A stretch of 45,274 bases of DNA from an uncultured Roseburia sp. Its GTDB lineage: Bacteria; Bacillota; Clostridia; Lachnospirales; Lachnospiraceae. The notes below the pieces were generated by a model. It saw nothing but the letters and a program-made list of their open reading frames with translations. It made no database searches and was not told the DNA's origin. Made by a program: the position numbers and the translations under genes. Numbering within the stretch: position 1 is the stretch's first letter; the number at the start of each line of letters is the position of its first letter. Below, one piece after another: positions 15,865 to 24,131 of the stretch. Location of the stretch: NCBI GenBank assembly GCA_910587865.1, contig CAJUNX010000033.1, positions 1 to 45,274 on the forward strand, written 5' to 3'.

Positions 15865-18783
15865 TTATGCTTTCTTTTTATACCGGATCTCATAGGATCC
15901 GCTGCCGGCTTCTGCCGTGACATATCCGTCGCCCGGCACAAACGTAAGTCCGTCGGCTTTCTCCACATGTTCCGCCTGGTCCAGACGGATCTCCGCGGTC
16001 GTGTTCGCCGGTATTTTTACCGTGAGCGTGATCGTATCATCCTCCTGCTCCCAGCGCACGTACTCCTCGCCGTAAACGGAGTGATACCGGCCTTCCACGT
16101 AAGCAAGCCCGCCGCCCGGTCTCGGGTAAATCAGCGCGTGTGCAAATCCGCTCTGCGACTCGTCCGTCTCAAGCCCTGCCATCACGCGGTACATCCACTC
16201 CCCGATCGCGCCGTAGGCGTAGTGATTGAACGAATTCATATCCGCGCTCCACATCGTGCCGTCCGGTTTTAATCCGTCCCAGTGCTCCCAGATTGTGGTC
16301 GCCCCCATCTTCACCTGATACAGCCAGGACGGGAAATCCTCTTTTAACAGCAGATCGTACGCCTCCTTCACGCAGCCGTTCTGACTCAGCGCGTGGCAGA
16401 AATACGGCGTTCCGACAAAACCGGTCACAAGATGGCCGTTTTCTTTCGCAAGCAGGCGTTTTAAGCCCTCCACGGTCCGGGAAATGTATGCCTCTGGCGT
16501 CAGCTTAAAATAGAGCGCCACGATGTGAGCCGTCTGTGTCTGCGCCGTCAGATCCCCGTTTTCGTCAAAAAACGTCTGCTGGAATTTCTTCACGATCTTT
16601 GCGTACAGTTCCTCGTACTCCGCGGCCTCCGGTTTCCCAAGCACACGCGCCGCCTTTGCGAACAGCCCGGTCGAGTAGGCAAAATATGCCGTGCAGGTCA
16701 GGTCGTTCGGCGTCGCTCCGAAGTAGCTGCCCTCCTCCGCATCCAGGGCCACCCAGTCCCCGAACTGAAGCCTGTAGTTCCATATATAGTCCTCGGAGTG
16801 CTCGCGCATAAACGTAATCCAGCCTTTCATGCTCGCGTACTGCCGCTCTAAAATCTCTTTGTCGCCGAACATCAGATACATCGTCCAGGGCATGATCACC
16901 GCAACATCCGCCCAGGCAGCCGCGGAGTGCGGTCCCTGGCTTAACAGCCAGTTTCCGTCCGTGCGCCCCTCCTCGATATTCGGGACGACATGCGGTACGC
17001 CGCCCTCGGGCGTCTGATCCGCCTCCACGTCGCGCAGCCATTTTTTAAAGAAGGTGTACGTGTTGCAGAGATAGCTTGCCGTCCGGCAGAAAATCTGCGC
17101 GTCGCCGGTCCAGCCGAGCCGCTCGTCGCGCTGCGGGCAGTCCGTCGGCACGTCGAGGAAATTGCTCTTCATCCCCCACAGATAGTTGTGGTGCAGCTGG
17201 TTTAACAGCGGGTTCGAGCAGGTGATACTGCCGATGCGCTCCATCGAGGAATGCAGCGTATGCGCGGTAAAGTTCTCCTTTTTCACTTCTCCCGGATACG
17301 AGATCACAAGCGCATAGCGGAATCCCATGTAGGTAAACCGCGGATGCCAGGTCACGGTCTCCTCCCGCGCAAAGATATATTTCATCGTGGTCTTTGCCTT
17401 CCTGAGATTGTCGAGGTAGACATTTCCCTTCGCGTCGAGCGTCTCAAAACAGCGCAGCTCGATCACGTCGCCGGGCTTTCCGGACGCGGTCACATGAATC
17501 CGCCCCGCAAGGTTCTGCCCGAAATCAAGCACCGTATCGCCCTCTGGCGTGCAGAGAACCTCCCGGCACGGCAGCGTGTCCATCATGCGTACACGCGCGC
17601 CGCCCTGCGCGCGCAGCACCGTGGTGTCAAAGGGCACCGTGACGATGCCGTGCCACGGATCTTCCGCGCCTGCCTGCATTCGCGCGTCTGCCGCATTCAA
17701 AGTCTCCTGCGGTTTTGTCCCGGCACATACGGCATCCGGCGGTTCCGATCCGGCCGCACAGGAATCCCCCGACTGCCCCGCGTCTGCCGCCCAGCCTGCA
17801 ATCTCCTTTGCCGCGTCATATGTCTCGCCGTCGTAGATCTCGGAAAAGATCACAGGCGAATCGGCTCCCTGCCAGTTTTCCCCGGTGCAGACCGCCTCCT
17901 GCGTCCCGTCCTCGTAGCGCAGCAGCAGATACATGGCAAATCCGGTGCGGTCGCCGTAATTGTTCCGCGCCTTCGTCAGGCCCATCACACCCTTGTACCA
18001 GCCCGCCGCGAGCATCGCGCCCGCCGTGTTTTCGCCCTCTTTTATGTACTCCGTTACCTCGTACGTCTGATACAGCAGATGTCTCTGATAGGAGGTCCAG
18101 CCCGGCGTCATCTCATCCTCTCCGACCTTTTTCCCGTTTAAGAAAAAGCTGTAAAGCCCGAGCGCCGTCGTGCAGGCAAACGCCTCCTTTACCGGTTTTT
18201 TCACGAAAAATCCGCCGCGCACATACGTGCCCTTTGAGCACTCCTTATAGGAATCGTCATTCTCCGCAGACACAAACGGCGCCTGCCAGGGCTCACCGTT
18301 TGTAAAAGCCGTCACAAACCATGCCGGATCCGAAAACGCGGTCTGCTCCTCTCCGTCAGAGATGCGGACACGGGCATAATATTTCGTCAGAGACTCATAG
18401 CGGAATGCATTCCCGCCGGACACATCCGCCGCGGATCCGCCCGCAGACCTCTCCGCATTCGCCGGTTCCGCAGCAGCTCTCACATGCGCCGGCTCTGCCG
18501 CAGATCCGCCCCCGGACACCCCCTTATACGCCGCCTCTGCCACAGATAGCTCCGCATGCGACGGTTCCGCTGTCACTCTCACATGCGCCGACTCTGCGGA
18601 CATGACCTCACCGCTGTCATATACGATATCTGTAAATCCGTTATCTTTCGCCAGCTGCAGCTGGTAGGATGCCTGGCGCACATTCCGTTTCTCACTCACG
18701 ATCTCCCAGCCGAACTGCGGTGATCCCGTCACTCCGGCAGGGTTCGTCTCATAATCGATATGAATCCTCTCTATCTTAAGCAT
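15865..18783 (-). CDS. GH78 alpha-L-rhamnosidase
   Basis: This 972-aa enzyme removes terminal alpha-L-rhamnose. N-terminal beta domains precede an (alpha/alpha)6 catalytic barrel containing DCPQRDERLGWTGDAQIF (family general-acid region) and, later, GATTIWEHWDG with the conserved Glu; a C-terminal beta domain follows. There is no signal peptide, so it acts on imported oligosaccharides. The start at 18783 is chosen over an earlier GTG because GTGGAGG lies 8 nt before it. It overlaps the stop of the BKACE gene by 8 nt, so the two are coupled. Two low-complexity insertions stand out: an Ala/Glu/Ser-rich stretch near residues 65-130, containing a 99-bp-period duplication, and a Gly/Ala/Cys stretch near 340-375. 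Both probably form exposed loops. Confidence 0.92.
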   Translation of the reverse strand: MLKIERIHIDYETNPAGVTGSPQFGWEIVSEKRNVRQASYQLQLAKDNGFTDIVYDSGEVMSAESAHVRVTAEPSHAELSVAEAAYKGVSGGGSAAEPAHVRAAAEPANAERSAGGSAADVSGGNAFRYESLTKYYARVRISDGEEQTAFSDPAWFVTAFTNGEPWQAPFVSAENDDSYKECSKGTYVRGGFFVKKPVKEAFACTTALGLYSFFLNGKKVGEDEMTPGWTSYQRHLLYQTYEVTEYIKEGENTAGAMLAAGWYKGVMGLTKARNNYGDRTGFAMYLLLRYEDGTQEAVCTGENWQGADSPVIFSEIYDGETYDAAKEIAGWAADAGQSGDSCAAGSEPPDAVCAGTKPQETLNAADARMQAGAEDPWHGIVTVPFDTTVLRAQGGARVRMMDTLPCREVLCTPEGDTVLDFGQNLAGRIHVTASGKPGDVIELRCFETLDAKGNVYLDNLRKAKTTMKYIFAREETVTWHPRFTYMGFRYALVISYPGEVKKENFTAHTLHSSMERIGSITCSNPLLNQLHHNYLWGMKSNFLDVPTDCPQRDERLGWTGDAQIFCRTASYLCNTYTFFKKWLRDVEADQTPEGGVPHVVPNIEEGRTDGNWLLSQGPHSAAAWADVAVIMPWTMYLMFGDKEILERQYASMKGWITFMREHSEDYIWNYRLQFGDWVALDAEEGSYFGATPNDLTCTAYFAYSTGLFAKAARVLGKPEAAEYEELYAKIVKKFQQTFFDENGDLTAQTQTAHIVALYFKLTPEAYISRTVEGLKRLLAKENGHLVTGFVGTPYFCHALSQNGCVKEAYDLLLKEDFPSWLYQVKMGATTIWEHWDGLKPDGTMWSADMNSFNHYAYGAIGEWMYRVMAGLETDESQSGFAHALIYPRPGGGLAYVEGRYHSVYGEEYVRWEQEDDTITLTVKIPANTTAEIRLDQAEHVEKADGLTFVPGDGYVTAEAGSGSYEIRYKKKA
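18451..18597. repeat. In-frame 48-bp repeat pair (99-bp period) inside the rhamnosidase gene
   Basis: Copies at 18451-18498 and 18550-18597 share most bases (both begin CTCCGCAT and contain CTCACATGCGCCG). The 99-bp spacing is 33 codons, so the peptide segment AHVR.(T/A)AEP..AE.S is repeated without a frame change. It indicates recent local duplication in a loop region. Confidence 0.75.
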
Positions 18784-19594
18784 CCGCACATCCTCCACGT
18801 CTCTGTAAATGCAGAATCTCCCTCGCTTCCATCGGCGTTGCCGGTTCCAGCCCCATTGCGCGGATCAGTGTCACCAGCTTTTCCACCACCTGATAATTGT
18901 ACTCCGCCATGCGGCCTTCCTCCAGATACGCGCTGTCCTCAAAGCCGATCCGCACAACCGTCGCCCCCATCGCGATTGCCGCAGCGAGGAAGGTCCAGTT
19001 GTCGCGCCCGAAATGGGTCACGCCCCACAGGGCGTCCCGCGGCACGAACGAACGGAAGGCCGCAAGCATCTCCGGCGTCGGCTGCATGCCGCCCTTGTGC
19101 CCGAAGACCAGGTTAAACAGCTGCGGCTCGGCGAAGGGCTGCTCTTCTGCCACCAGCTTCATATTGTGCAGCATTCCGATGTCAAACACCTCCGTCTCCG
19201 GGAGGATATGACGGCGGTACACCGCGTCCGCGCAGTAGCGGATATCGTCGAACGAATTGATATACACATTCTCGCCTAAGTTCGTGCTGCCCCCGTTTAA
19301 GGACGCGCTCTCGACTTTTTCATAGTCCAGCGGATTGCATCGCTCTCTGATATTCATCTCCGAGACGCCTCCGGTGGACGCCTGTACCACGACGTCCGTC
19401 CGTTTTAAAATCTCCTCAAAACAGGTGATCATATAGGAGGTGTCCGGCGTCAGGCTTCCGTCCGGCATCCGGCAGTGCAGGTGGCACATCGCCGCTCCCG
19501 CCGCCACGCTTTTTTCCACATCCTCCGCCAGCTTCACCGCGTCCACCGGCGTGCCGGCCGCAACCGGCGCTAACGATATCACCACTTTTCTCAT
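18776..19594 (-). CDS. BKACE family (DUF849) beta-keto acid cleavage enzyme
   Basis: This 272-aa TIM-barrel enzyme belongs to the family that splits a beta-keto acid with acetyl-CoA to give acetoacetyl-CoA and a CoA ester. The zinc-binding HxH is visible in MCHLHCRMPDGS (about residue 40), followed by VVQASTGG and later WGVTHFGRDNW and VRIGFEDSAY, which shape the substrate pocket. Many BKACE members have unknown substrates. The start at 19594 begins directly with the family's usual opening VVISLAPVA; a longer in-frame opening upstream looks unlike the family. It is coupled to the GH78 gene and lies 91 nt after the kinase gene, so it probably acts on a sugar-acid-derived keto acid. The substrate is unknown. 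Confidence 0.85.
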   Translation of the reverse strand: MRKVVISLAPVAAGTPVDAVKLAEDVEKSVAAGAAMCHLHCRMPDGSLTPDTSYMITCFEEILKRTDVVVQASTGGVSEMNIRERCNPLDYEKVESASLNGGSTNLGENVYINSFDDIRYCADAVYRRHILPETEVFDIGMLHNMKLVAEEQPFAEPQLFNLVFGHKGGMQPTPEMLAAFRSFVPRDALWGVTHFGRDNWTFLAAAIAMGATVVRIGFEDSAYLEEGRMAEYNYQVVEKLVTLIRAMGLEPATPMEAREILHLQRRGGCADA

Positions 19595-19685
19595 TTCTGT
19601 CTCTCTTTCTGCACGGCTTTCCTGCATACCGGGTCTGCGAATGCCATGCCGACACACACCCGGGAAACATTTTTCTGCTCCGCTC

Positions 19686-22600
19686 TCACACGAGTTCTTC
19701 CACGATCTGGCGCAGCGCCGTCTCGTCCCCGACATTTCCCGGGAAAATGATATAGGGCATGCCCGGGAATTTACTCTCCTCCCCGGTCATCCACACCGGA
19801 ATCCCTTTTAACACCTGACCCATGACCGTCGCCTTCTTCACACGAAGCGCTTTTGTGCCTACATCCGACGATGTGATCCCGCCTTTTGCGAGGATAAACG
19901 CCGGCTTCACGGACAGATTTCCGATCACAGCCGTCACTGCGTCCGAGATCTCCACCGACACTTTTAAAATCTCATCCCTGTCCGCGGTATCCGGCACGAG
20001 CAGCTTCCTGCTGGTATAGACAACCGCCGTTTTTTTGTTCTGAATGGCTGCCTCCGCCTCCGCGGTGACACGCGCCGTCTCCGCCGCAAGTCCGCCCGGC
20101 ACAAAGCAGGTATTGACGTCAAATTCGATATAGGAAAGCGCCGCCTCTGACTGCATCAGGCACTCTAACTGCATGGTCGTCTTTTTCACATGGGAGCCGA
20201 CAAGCACGATTCCGCCGCTGCCGCTCTCCGCGATCAGCTCCTTTCTGCCGAGCAGAGGCCGGTCCGTCACCCCGCCGAGCACCTTCGGGAATGCGGCCGC
20301 CGTCCGCGCGAGAAACTGTTTTCCTTCTTTTACGGCGTCGAGAAACGCCGCGCAGAAGACCTTCAGATCCTCGTAGGTCATAGCGTTCACAATAATTTTC
20401 GCAAAATGCTCCGCTGCCATCAGCTTTTCCTTCACGGACGCCACATCATGGTTGTGCAGTTCGTCAAGTGTAATACAGATGCAGTCTTCTTTTTTATATG
20501 CGCCGCCGGTCTTCTCCTCCACATATTCCGTCAGATCCGACGACTGATATCCGAAGCTTTTATCCTTCGCAAATTCCGTCATACCGGCCGGGATAAACAC
20601 GCTCTTTTCCTTCACATAATGGACATTCCCCATCGTAAAACGGCCGCCCTCCGGGAAGAACGGGCAGATGATCTCTCCGTCCACCGCCCGGTTCGTCTCC
20701 GCCTCAAGCGTCTCGCAGAGCGTCCCGGTTTCCAGCGGGTAATGGCCGCGCAGCGTCGAATCCCCGCGCGAAATCAGAATAAATTCCTTTCCGCTCTCCT
20801 TCGCGGCCTGTGCGACGCGCTGTGCGATCAGACGGTGCACCCGTGCCGTCTCCTCCGCGGAAAAGCTGCGGGAATTGGTCAGGATAAAAAACATCGGATT
20901 CTCCTCCGCAAACCCGCTGCGAATGGATTCCGTCTCCCAGTCCGTGTAGACGGACACGTCGTGCACGGTCTGGACACCGGTGGGATCGTCGTCGAGCACG
21001 ACAATCTTGTGCGTAAATCCGGACAGACGCTCCGCCAGCAGCCGGTCGGCTTTTTCTTTGTCCGTGCCGCAGTCCCTCGGGGCGCCGCCGGATATCTGCC
21101 GCACTCCTGCCGATCCCGTCATCCCGTCATCCGTTTTTTTTTCCGTCTCTTTCGTCCCCTGACACGTCACATACGCGACCGGGAACCAGATGCGCATCTC
21201 GCCGAATTCACGATTATCCCACGCGAAATACGGGATAAACCGCACGGTCTCTCTGTGCATGCCGCGGTAGGAAAGCGTCTGGTAGAGCGCCTGCCTGTCA
21301 TAGCCCTCCCGGTTCATGCAGTATTCTTCCGTCTCAAGCGCCGTCACCGTGCGCCCCGCGATCTCACAGGATACCGGGCGGTATACGGCGTCAGGGTCTA
21401 AGTACAGATCATCCAGCGTCTCCGCTGCCGTATCCACGCCCTCGCAGCAGTATACGAGCGGCCCGCGCTCGATCGCGGCCTGTCCGCACACCTCCTCGAC
21501 CATGTTGTGGGCTATCGTGCAGCGAACCTCCATATCCAGATTCAGAATCACCTCCGTCTGTGCCGGATCCGCGATCTCCACCGGACAGTACGTCCCCGCA
21601 TCCGCCGGTGTAAGCTTTTTCTCTGTCCCGTTCACACAGACGCTTCCGCCTGCCGCCCAGCCCGGAATCCGCAGCTTTAAGGTAAAGCGCTTCGCGGCGC
21701 GCACGTCCTCACAGGTAAAGCGGATCTTCCCGTCATACGGATATTCCGTCTGCTGCACCAGCGTAAATTCCGCTCCGTTCTCCAGCGCGATATGCGCGCG
21801 GTTCGCCCCGTACATGCCGAGCCACACCGCGTCCTCTGACACCGTATAGGCGTATTCCACCGACTGTGCGATTGTGCGTGCAAGATTCGGCGGACAGCAG
21901 TAGCTTAAGATATACTCGCTGCGCGTCAGCGGCCAGACCAGCTCATAATCCAGCTGTTTTGCGCGCCGCAGCATATTTTCATAGAAGAAACGCTTTCCGT
22001 CCATGCTGAGCGCAGCGAGATTCGTGTTTAACATCATCCGCTCGATCACGTCAAAATATTCCGCCTTCGGCTCAAGCTGGAACATGCGGTACGCCCAGAA
22101 CACGCCGCCCAAGGACGCGCAGGTCTCATTGTAGGCCGTGATATTCGGCAGCTGATACTCATAACCGTACGCCTGGTGAACCTTCTGATCCACGAAAAAG
22201 TTGCCGTACGGTGAGACGCCGTTATACAGCGCGCCGCAGCCGCCGGTGATATAGATCTTCTTGTCGATCAGGCTGCGCCACACCTTCTGCAGCACCGCCA
22301 GGTATTCCTCATCGGTCTCCTCCAGACACAGATCCGCCACGCCCGCATACAGATAATTCGCGCGGACGGCATGGCCGATGATCTTATCGTGCTCTTTTAA
22401 CGGCAGACGGTCCTGATTGTCGTCCAGGCCGTTTTTTACACTGTCGCGCAGTTCGATCGCCTGTTTTGCCAGCCGCAGATATCTTTTGTCATTTGTCGTG
22501 CGATACATTTCCACCAGCCCCATATAGTGGGACGGGCAGACTGCTGTCTGCACCTCGCCGGTCTCTACTGCCTTCGCGTAAAGCTGCTCTAAATAATCCG

Positions 22601-23123
22601 CCGTCTTTACCGCGACCGCCATAAAGCTGTCCTTTCCGGTGATGCGCTTATGCAGGCACGCCGAGGTGAACAGATGCCCGAAATTATACACTTCAAAATC
22701 ATTGATATCGCCCATGCGGCTGATCCCGTTCTGCTGCATCTCGCCGATGATCTGCTTTGTGGAAATATAGCCGTCCGGCTGCTGCGCCTTCGCGATCAGG
22801 CGGATGTACTCCTCGATCTGATCCAGAAGCTCCTGATTGCCACTGCGCGCCGCCGTGTAGACAGCCGACTCCATCCATTTATAAAAATCACCGTCCCCGA
22901 ATACGGTTCCGTCAAATTCCCCCTCGGCCTCACCCGCGCAGATCTTAAAATTTTCGACCACATGGCTGATATCCGCGGAATCAAACATGTGCTTTAACTG
23001 TGGCACCGTGCTGTCCGCACAGGTGTCAAACCGCTCCTTCCAGAGCCCTCCCGTCCACTCGACATCCAGCCCGTCCACCGGGTGCACCTTCGCATTGACG
23101 GATCTTCTCGTATCTGTTAACAT
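19686..23123 (-). CDS. GH127 beta-L-arabinofuranosidase fused in frame to a four-carbon acid sugar kinase (DUF1537)
   Basis: This single 1145-aa frame holds two complete enzymes. Residues 1-665 are a GH127 hydrolase: E333 and C335 (in NETCASLGG) and C409-C410 (in SYCCPPN) correspond to the zinc-bound Glu and three Cys that form the GH127 active site, with one Cys acting as nucleophile. Residues about 668-1145 are an OtnK/DtnK-type kinase with IVVLDDDPTG near residue 715 and a Gly-rich C-terminal nucleotide site (LAKGGITSSDVGTKAL). Such kinases phosphorylate C4 sugar acids. The joint lies beside nine A residues (plus-strand T9, 21134-21142); a one-base slip gives a stop at 21127-21129, 4 nt before an in-frame ATG (21122) for the kinase. 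It may therefore be two coupled genes. No signal peptide is present. Confidence 0.85.
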   Translation of the reverse strand: MLTDTRRSVNAKVHPVDGLDVEWTGGLWKERFDTCADSTVPQLKHMFDSADISHVVENFKICAGEAEGEFDGTVFGDGDFYKWMESAVYTAARSGNQELLDQIEEYIRLIAKAQQPDGYISTKQIIGEMQQNGISRMGDINDFEVYNFGHLFTSACLHKRITGKDSFMAVAVKTADYLEQLYAKAVETGEVQTAVCPSHYMGLVEMYRTTNDKRYLRLAKQAIELRDSVKNGLDDNQDRLPLKEHDKIIGHAVRANYLYAGVADLCLEETDEEYLAVLQKVWRSLIDKKIYITGGCGALYNGVSPYGNFFVDQKVHQAYGYEYQLPNITAYNETCASLGGVFWAYRMFQLEPKAEYFDVIERMMLNTNLAALSMDGKRFFYENMLRRAKQLDYELVWPLTRSEYILSYCCPPNLARTIAQSVEYAYTVSEDAVWLGMYGANRAHIALENGAEFTLVQQTEYPYDGKIRFTCEDVRAAKRFTLKLRIPGWAAGGSVCVNGTEKKLTPADAGTYCPVEIADPAQTEVILNLDMEVRCTIAHNMVEEVCGQAAIERGPLVYCCEGVDTAAETLDDLYLDPDAVYRPVSCEIAGRTVTALETEEYCMNREGYDRQALYQTLSYRGMHRETVRFIPYFAWDNREFGEMRIWFPVAYVTCQGTKETEKKTDDGMTGSAGVRQISGGAPRDCGTDKEKADRLLAERLSGFTHKIVVLDDDPTGVQTVHDVSVYTDWETESIRSGFAEENPMFFILTNSRSFSAEETARVHRLIAQRVAQAAKESGKEFILISRGDSTLRGHYPLETGTLCETLEAETNRAVDGEIICPFFPEGGRFTMGNVHYVKEKSVFIPAGMTEFAKDKSFGYQSSDLTEYVEEKTGGAYKKEDCICITLDELHNHDVASVKEKLMAAEHFAKIIVNAMTYEDLKVFCAAFLDAVKEGKQFLARTAAAFPKVLGGVTDRPLLGRKELIAESGSGGIVLVGSHVKKTTMQLECLMQSEAALSYIEFDVNTCFVPGGLAAETARVTAEAEAAIQNKKTAVVYTSRKLLVPDTADRDEILKVSVEISDAVTAVIGNLSVKPAFILAKGGITSSDVGTKALRVKKATVMGQVLKGIPVWMTGEESKFPGMPYIIFPGNVGDETALRQIVEELV
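21122..21142 (-). other. A9 homopolymer and overlapping stop/start at the hydrolase-kinase joint
   Basis: On the minus strand, GAAAAAAAAACGGATGA is read in frame as Glu-Lys-Lys-Thr-Asp-Asp. Reading one A twice gives Asn-Gly-stop with TGA at 21129-21127. The kinase-frame ATG follows at 21122. Such runs support transcriptional slippage and are also common sites of sequencing error. Confidence 0.7.
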
Positions 23124-23161
23124 TTTTTTCCTCCATGCCGGAGCACTTCTGCGAAGGCCGC

Positions 23162-23219
23162 GAGCCAGATATCAGATCCGGCTCTGCGATTCCGGGTTTG
23201 CGGCTCCGGCACAAACCCG
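23162..23219 (-). repeat. Two hairpins in the leader of the GH127-kinase gene
   Basis: CGGGTTTG (23193-23200) pairs with CAAACCCG (23212-23219) around 11 nt, and GAGCC (23162-23166) pairs with GGCTC (23180-23184). No U tract follows. They lie 40-95 nt before the GH127 start in a 227-nt gap without a gene, and may stabilise or process the mRNA. Confidence 0.5.
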
Positions 23220-23350
23220 CGGCTGAAACAACGGCACATCAGTGTGATGTTTCAATCTTCCTCCTGAATACAGTCTGCCTGCCGCTCTGGTCCGCCAGAC
23301 CGGCACGGCTCTCCTGTCCGCCGCTCTCCTCTAACATTATGCCGGCGGCT

Positions 23351-24022
23351 TCACAGCAGTCCCTTCTGCTCCATCGCGGCGCGCAGCGCCCGTGCGCCGA
23401 ACCGCGGACTCGAGACGACCGGTTTCCCGGATTTCTCATGCAGATATTCCTCCGCATACGCCATCGATCCCTGACACAGCAAAACGACATCCGTCTCATT
23501 CATGATCTCTTCCGTCTTCGCCCACAGCATCTGCTTAAACTGCTCCTGGTCGATCCCGAACGCCCCATCGATCAGTCCGTCCACCAGAACGACCTCACGG
23601 TTCATCTCACGCGCCACGCGCTTTATCGTATTCTTCGTCGGCTCTAAGGTCGTCGGCAGCGTGGCCAGTACGCCGATCCGCGCGCCCAGGCGCACCGCCT
23701 CACGGCACATCTCCTCATCGATCCGCACAATCGGCACGCCGGTATATTTTCCGATCGATACCGCAGCGTCCGCCACCTCACCGACGGAGGAACAGCAGTT
23801 TAAGACCGCGTCCGCCCCGTCCGAAGTCGCCTGCATAAACATCGACACCAGCCGTGCCGCAGCACCTGCGGTCACATGTCCCGCCTCGCGTACTTCCGCG
23901 AGGATTGACGGATCCTCGTAGCTCGCAATCTCCGCTTCTGCCCCAAGCTGCACTTTCACCTCACGGTTTACCAGCTCGATTAACTCCGGTGTCGTACTCG
24001 TGTACACAATTCCTGCTTTCAT
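23351..24022 (-). CDS. Aspartate/glutamate racemase family protein
   Basis: This 223-aa cytoplasmic protein is of the Asp/Glu/hydantoin racemase superfamily, cofactor-independent enzymes that use two Cys residues. The pair is present as AVLNCCSSVGE (about residue 80) and VVLLCQGSMAY (about 185), each in the usual place. The opening KAGIVYTSTTPELI replaces the common GxIxxTS pattern. AAAGGAGATATGAG precedes the ATG. Members also include decarboxylases and maleate isomerase-like enzymes, so a role on a sugar-acid derivative is as likely as amino-acid racemisation. It lies between the DUF4038 glycosidase (109 nt upstream) and the GH127-kinase gene (227 nt downstream), in the same direction. Confidence 0.8.
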   Translation of the reverse strand: MKAGIVYTSTTPELIELVNREVKVQLGAEAEIASYEDPSILAEVREAGHVTAGAAARLVSMFMQATSDGADAVLNCCSSVGEVADAAVSIGKYTGVPIVRIDEEMCREAVRLGARIGVLATLPTTLEPTKNTIKRVAREMNREVVLVDGLIDGAFGIDQEQFKQMLWAKTEEIMNETDVVLLCQGSMAYAEEYLHEKSGKPVVSSPRFGARALRAAMEQKGLL

Positions 24023-24131
24023 CTCATATCTCCTTTATCTGTGTCTTCTCTATTCCATCTCCCTTTTCAGGGCTGATTCCTCTGTAAAACGCCTGCGGCG
24101 CCTCCCTGCCCCCGGGATGCCATGCCGGCTC

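Noticed and set aside
17251..18305. Plus-strand frames opposite the rhamnosidase
   Set aside because: They are shadow frames with Arg/Pro-rich random composition opposite a clearly conserved enzyme.
20190..21401. 403-codon plus-strand frame opposite the kinase
   Set aside because: It is rich in Arg/His and lacks hydrophobic core patterns. It is the antisense of conserved kinase motifs and has no promoter or ribosome site.
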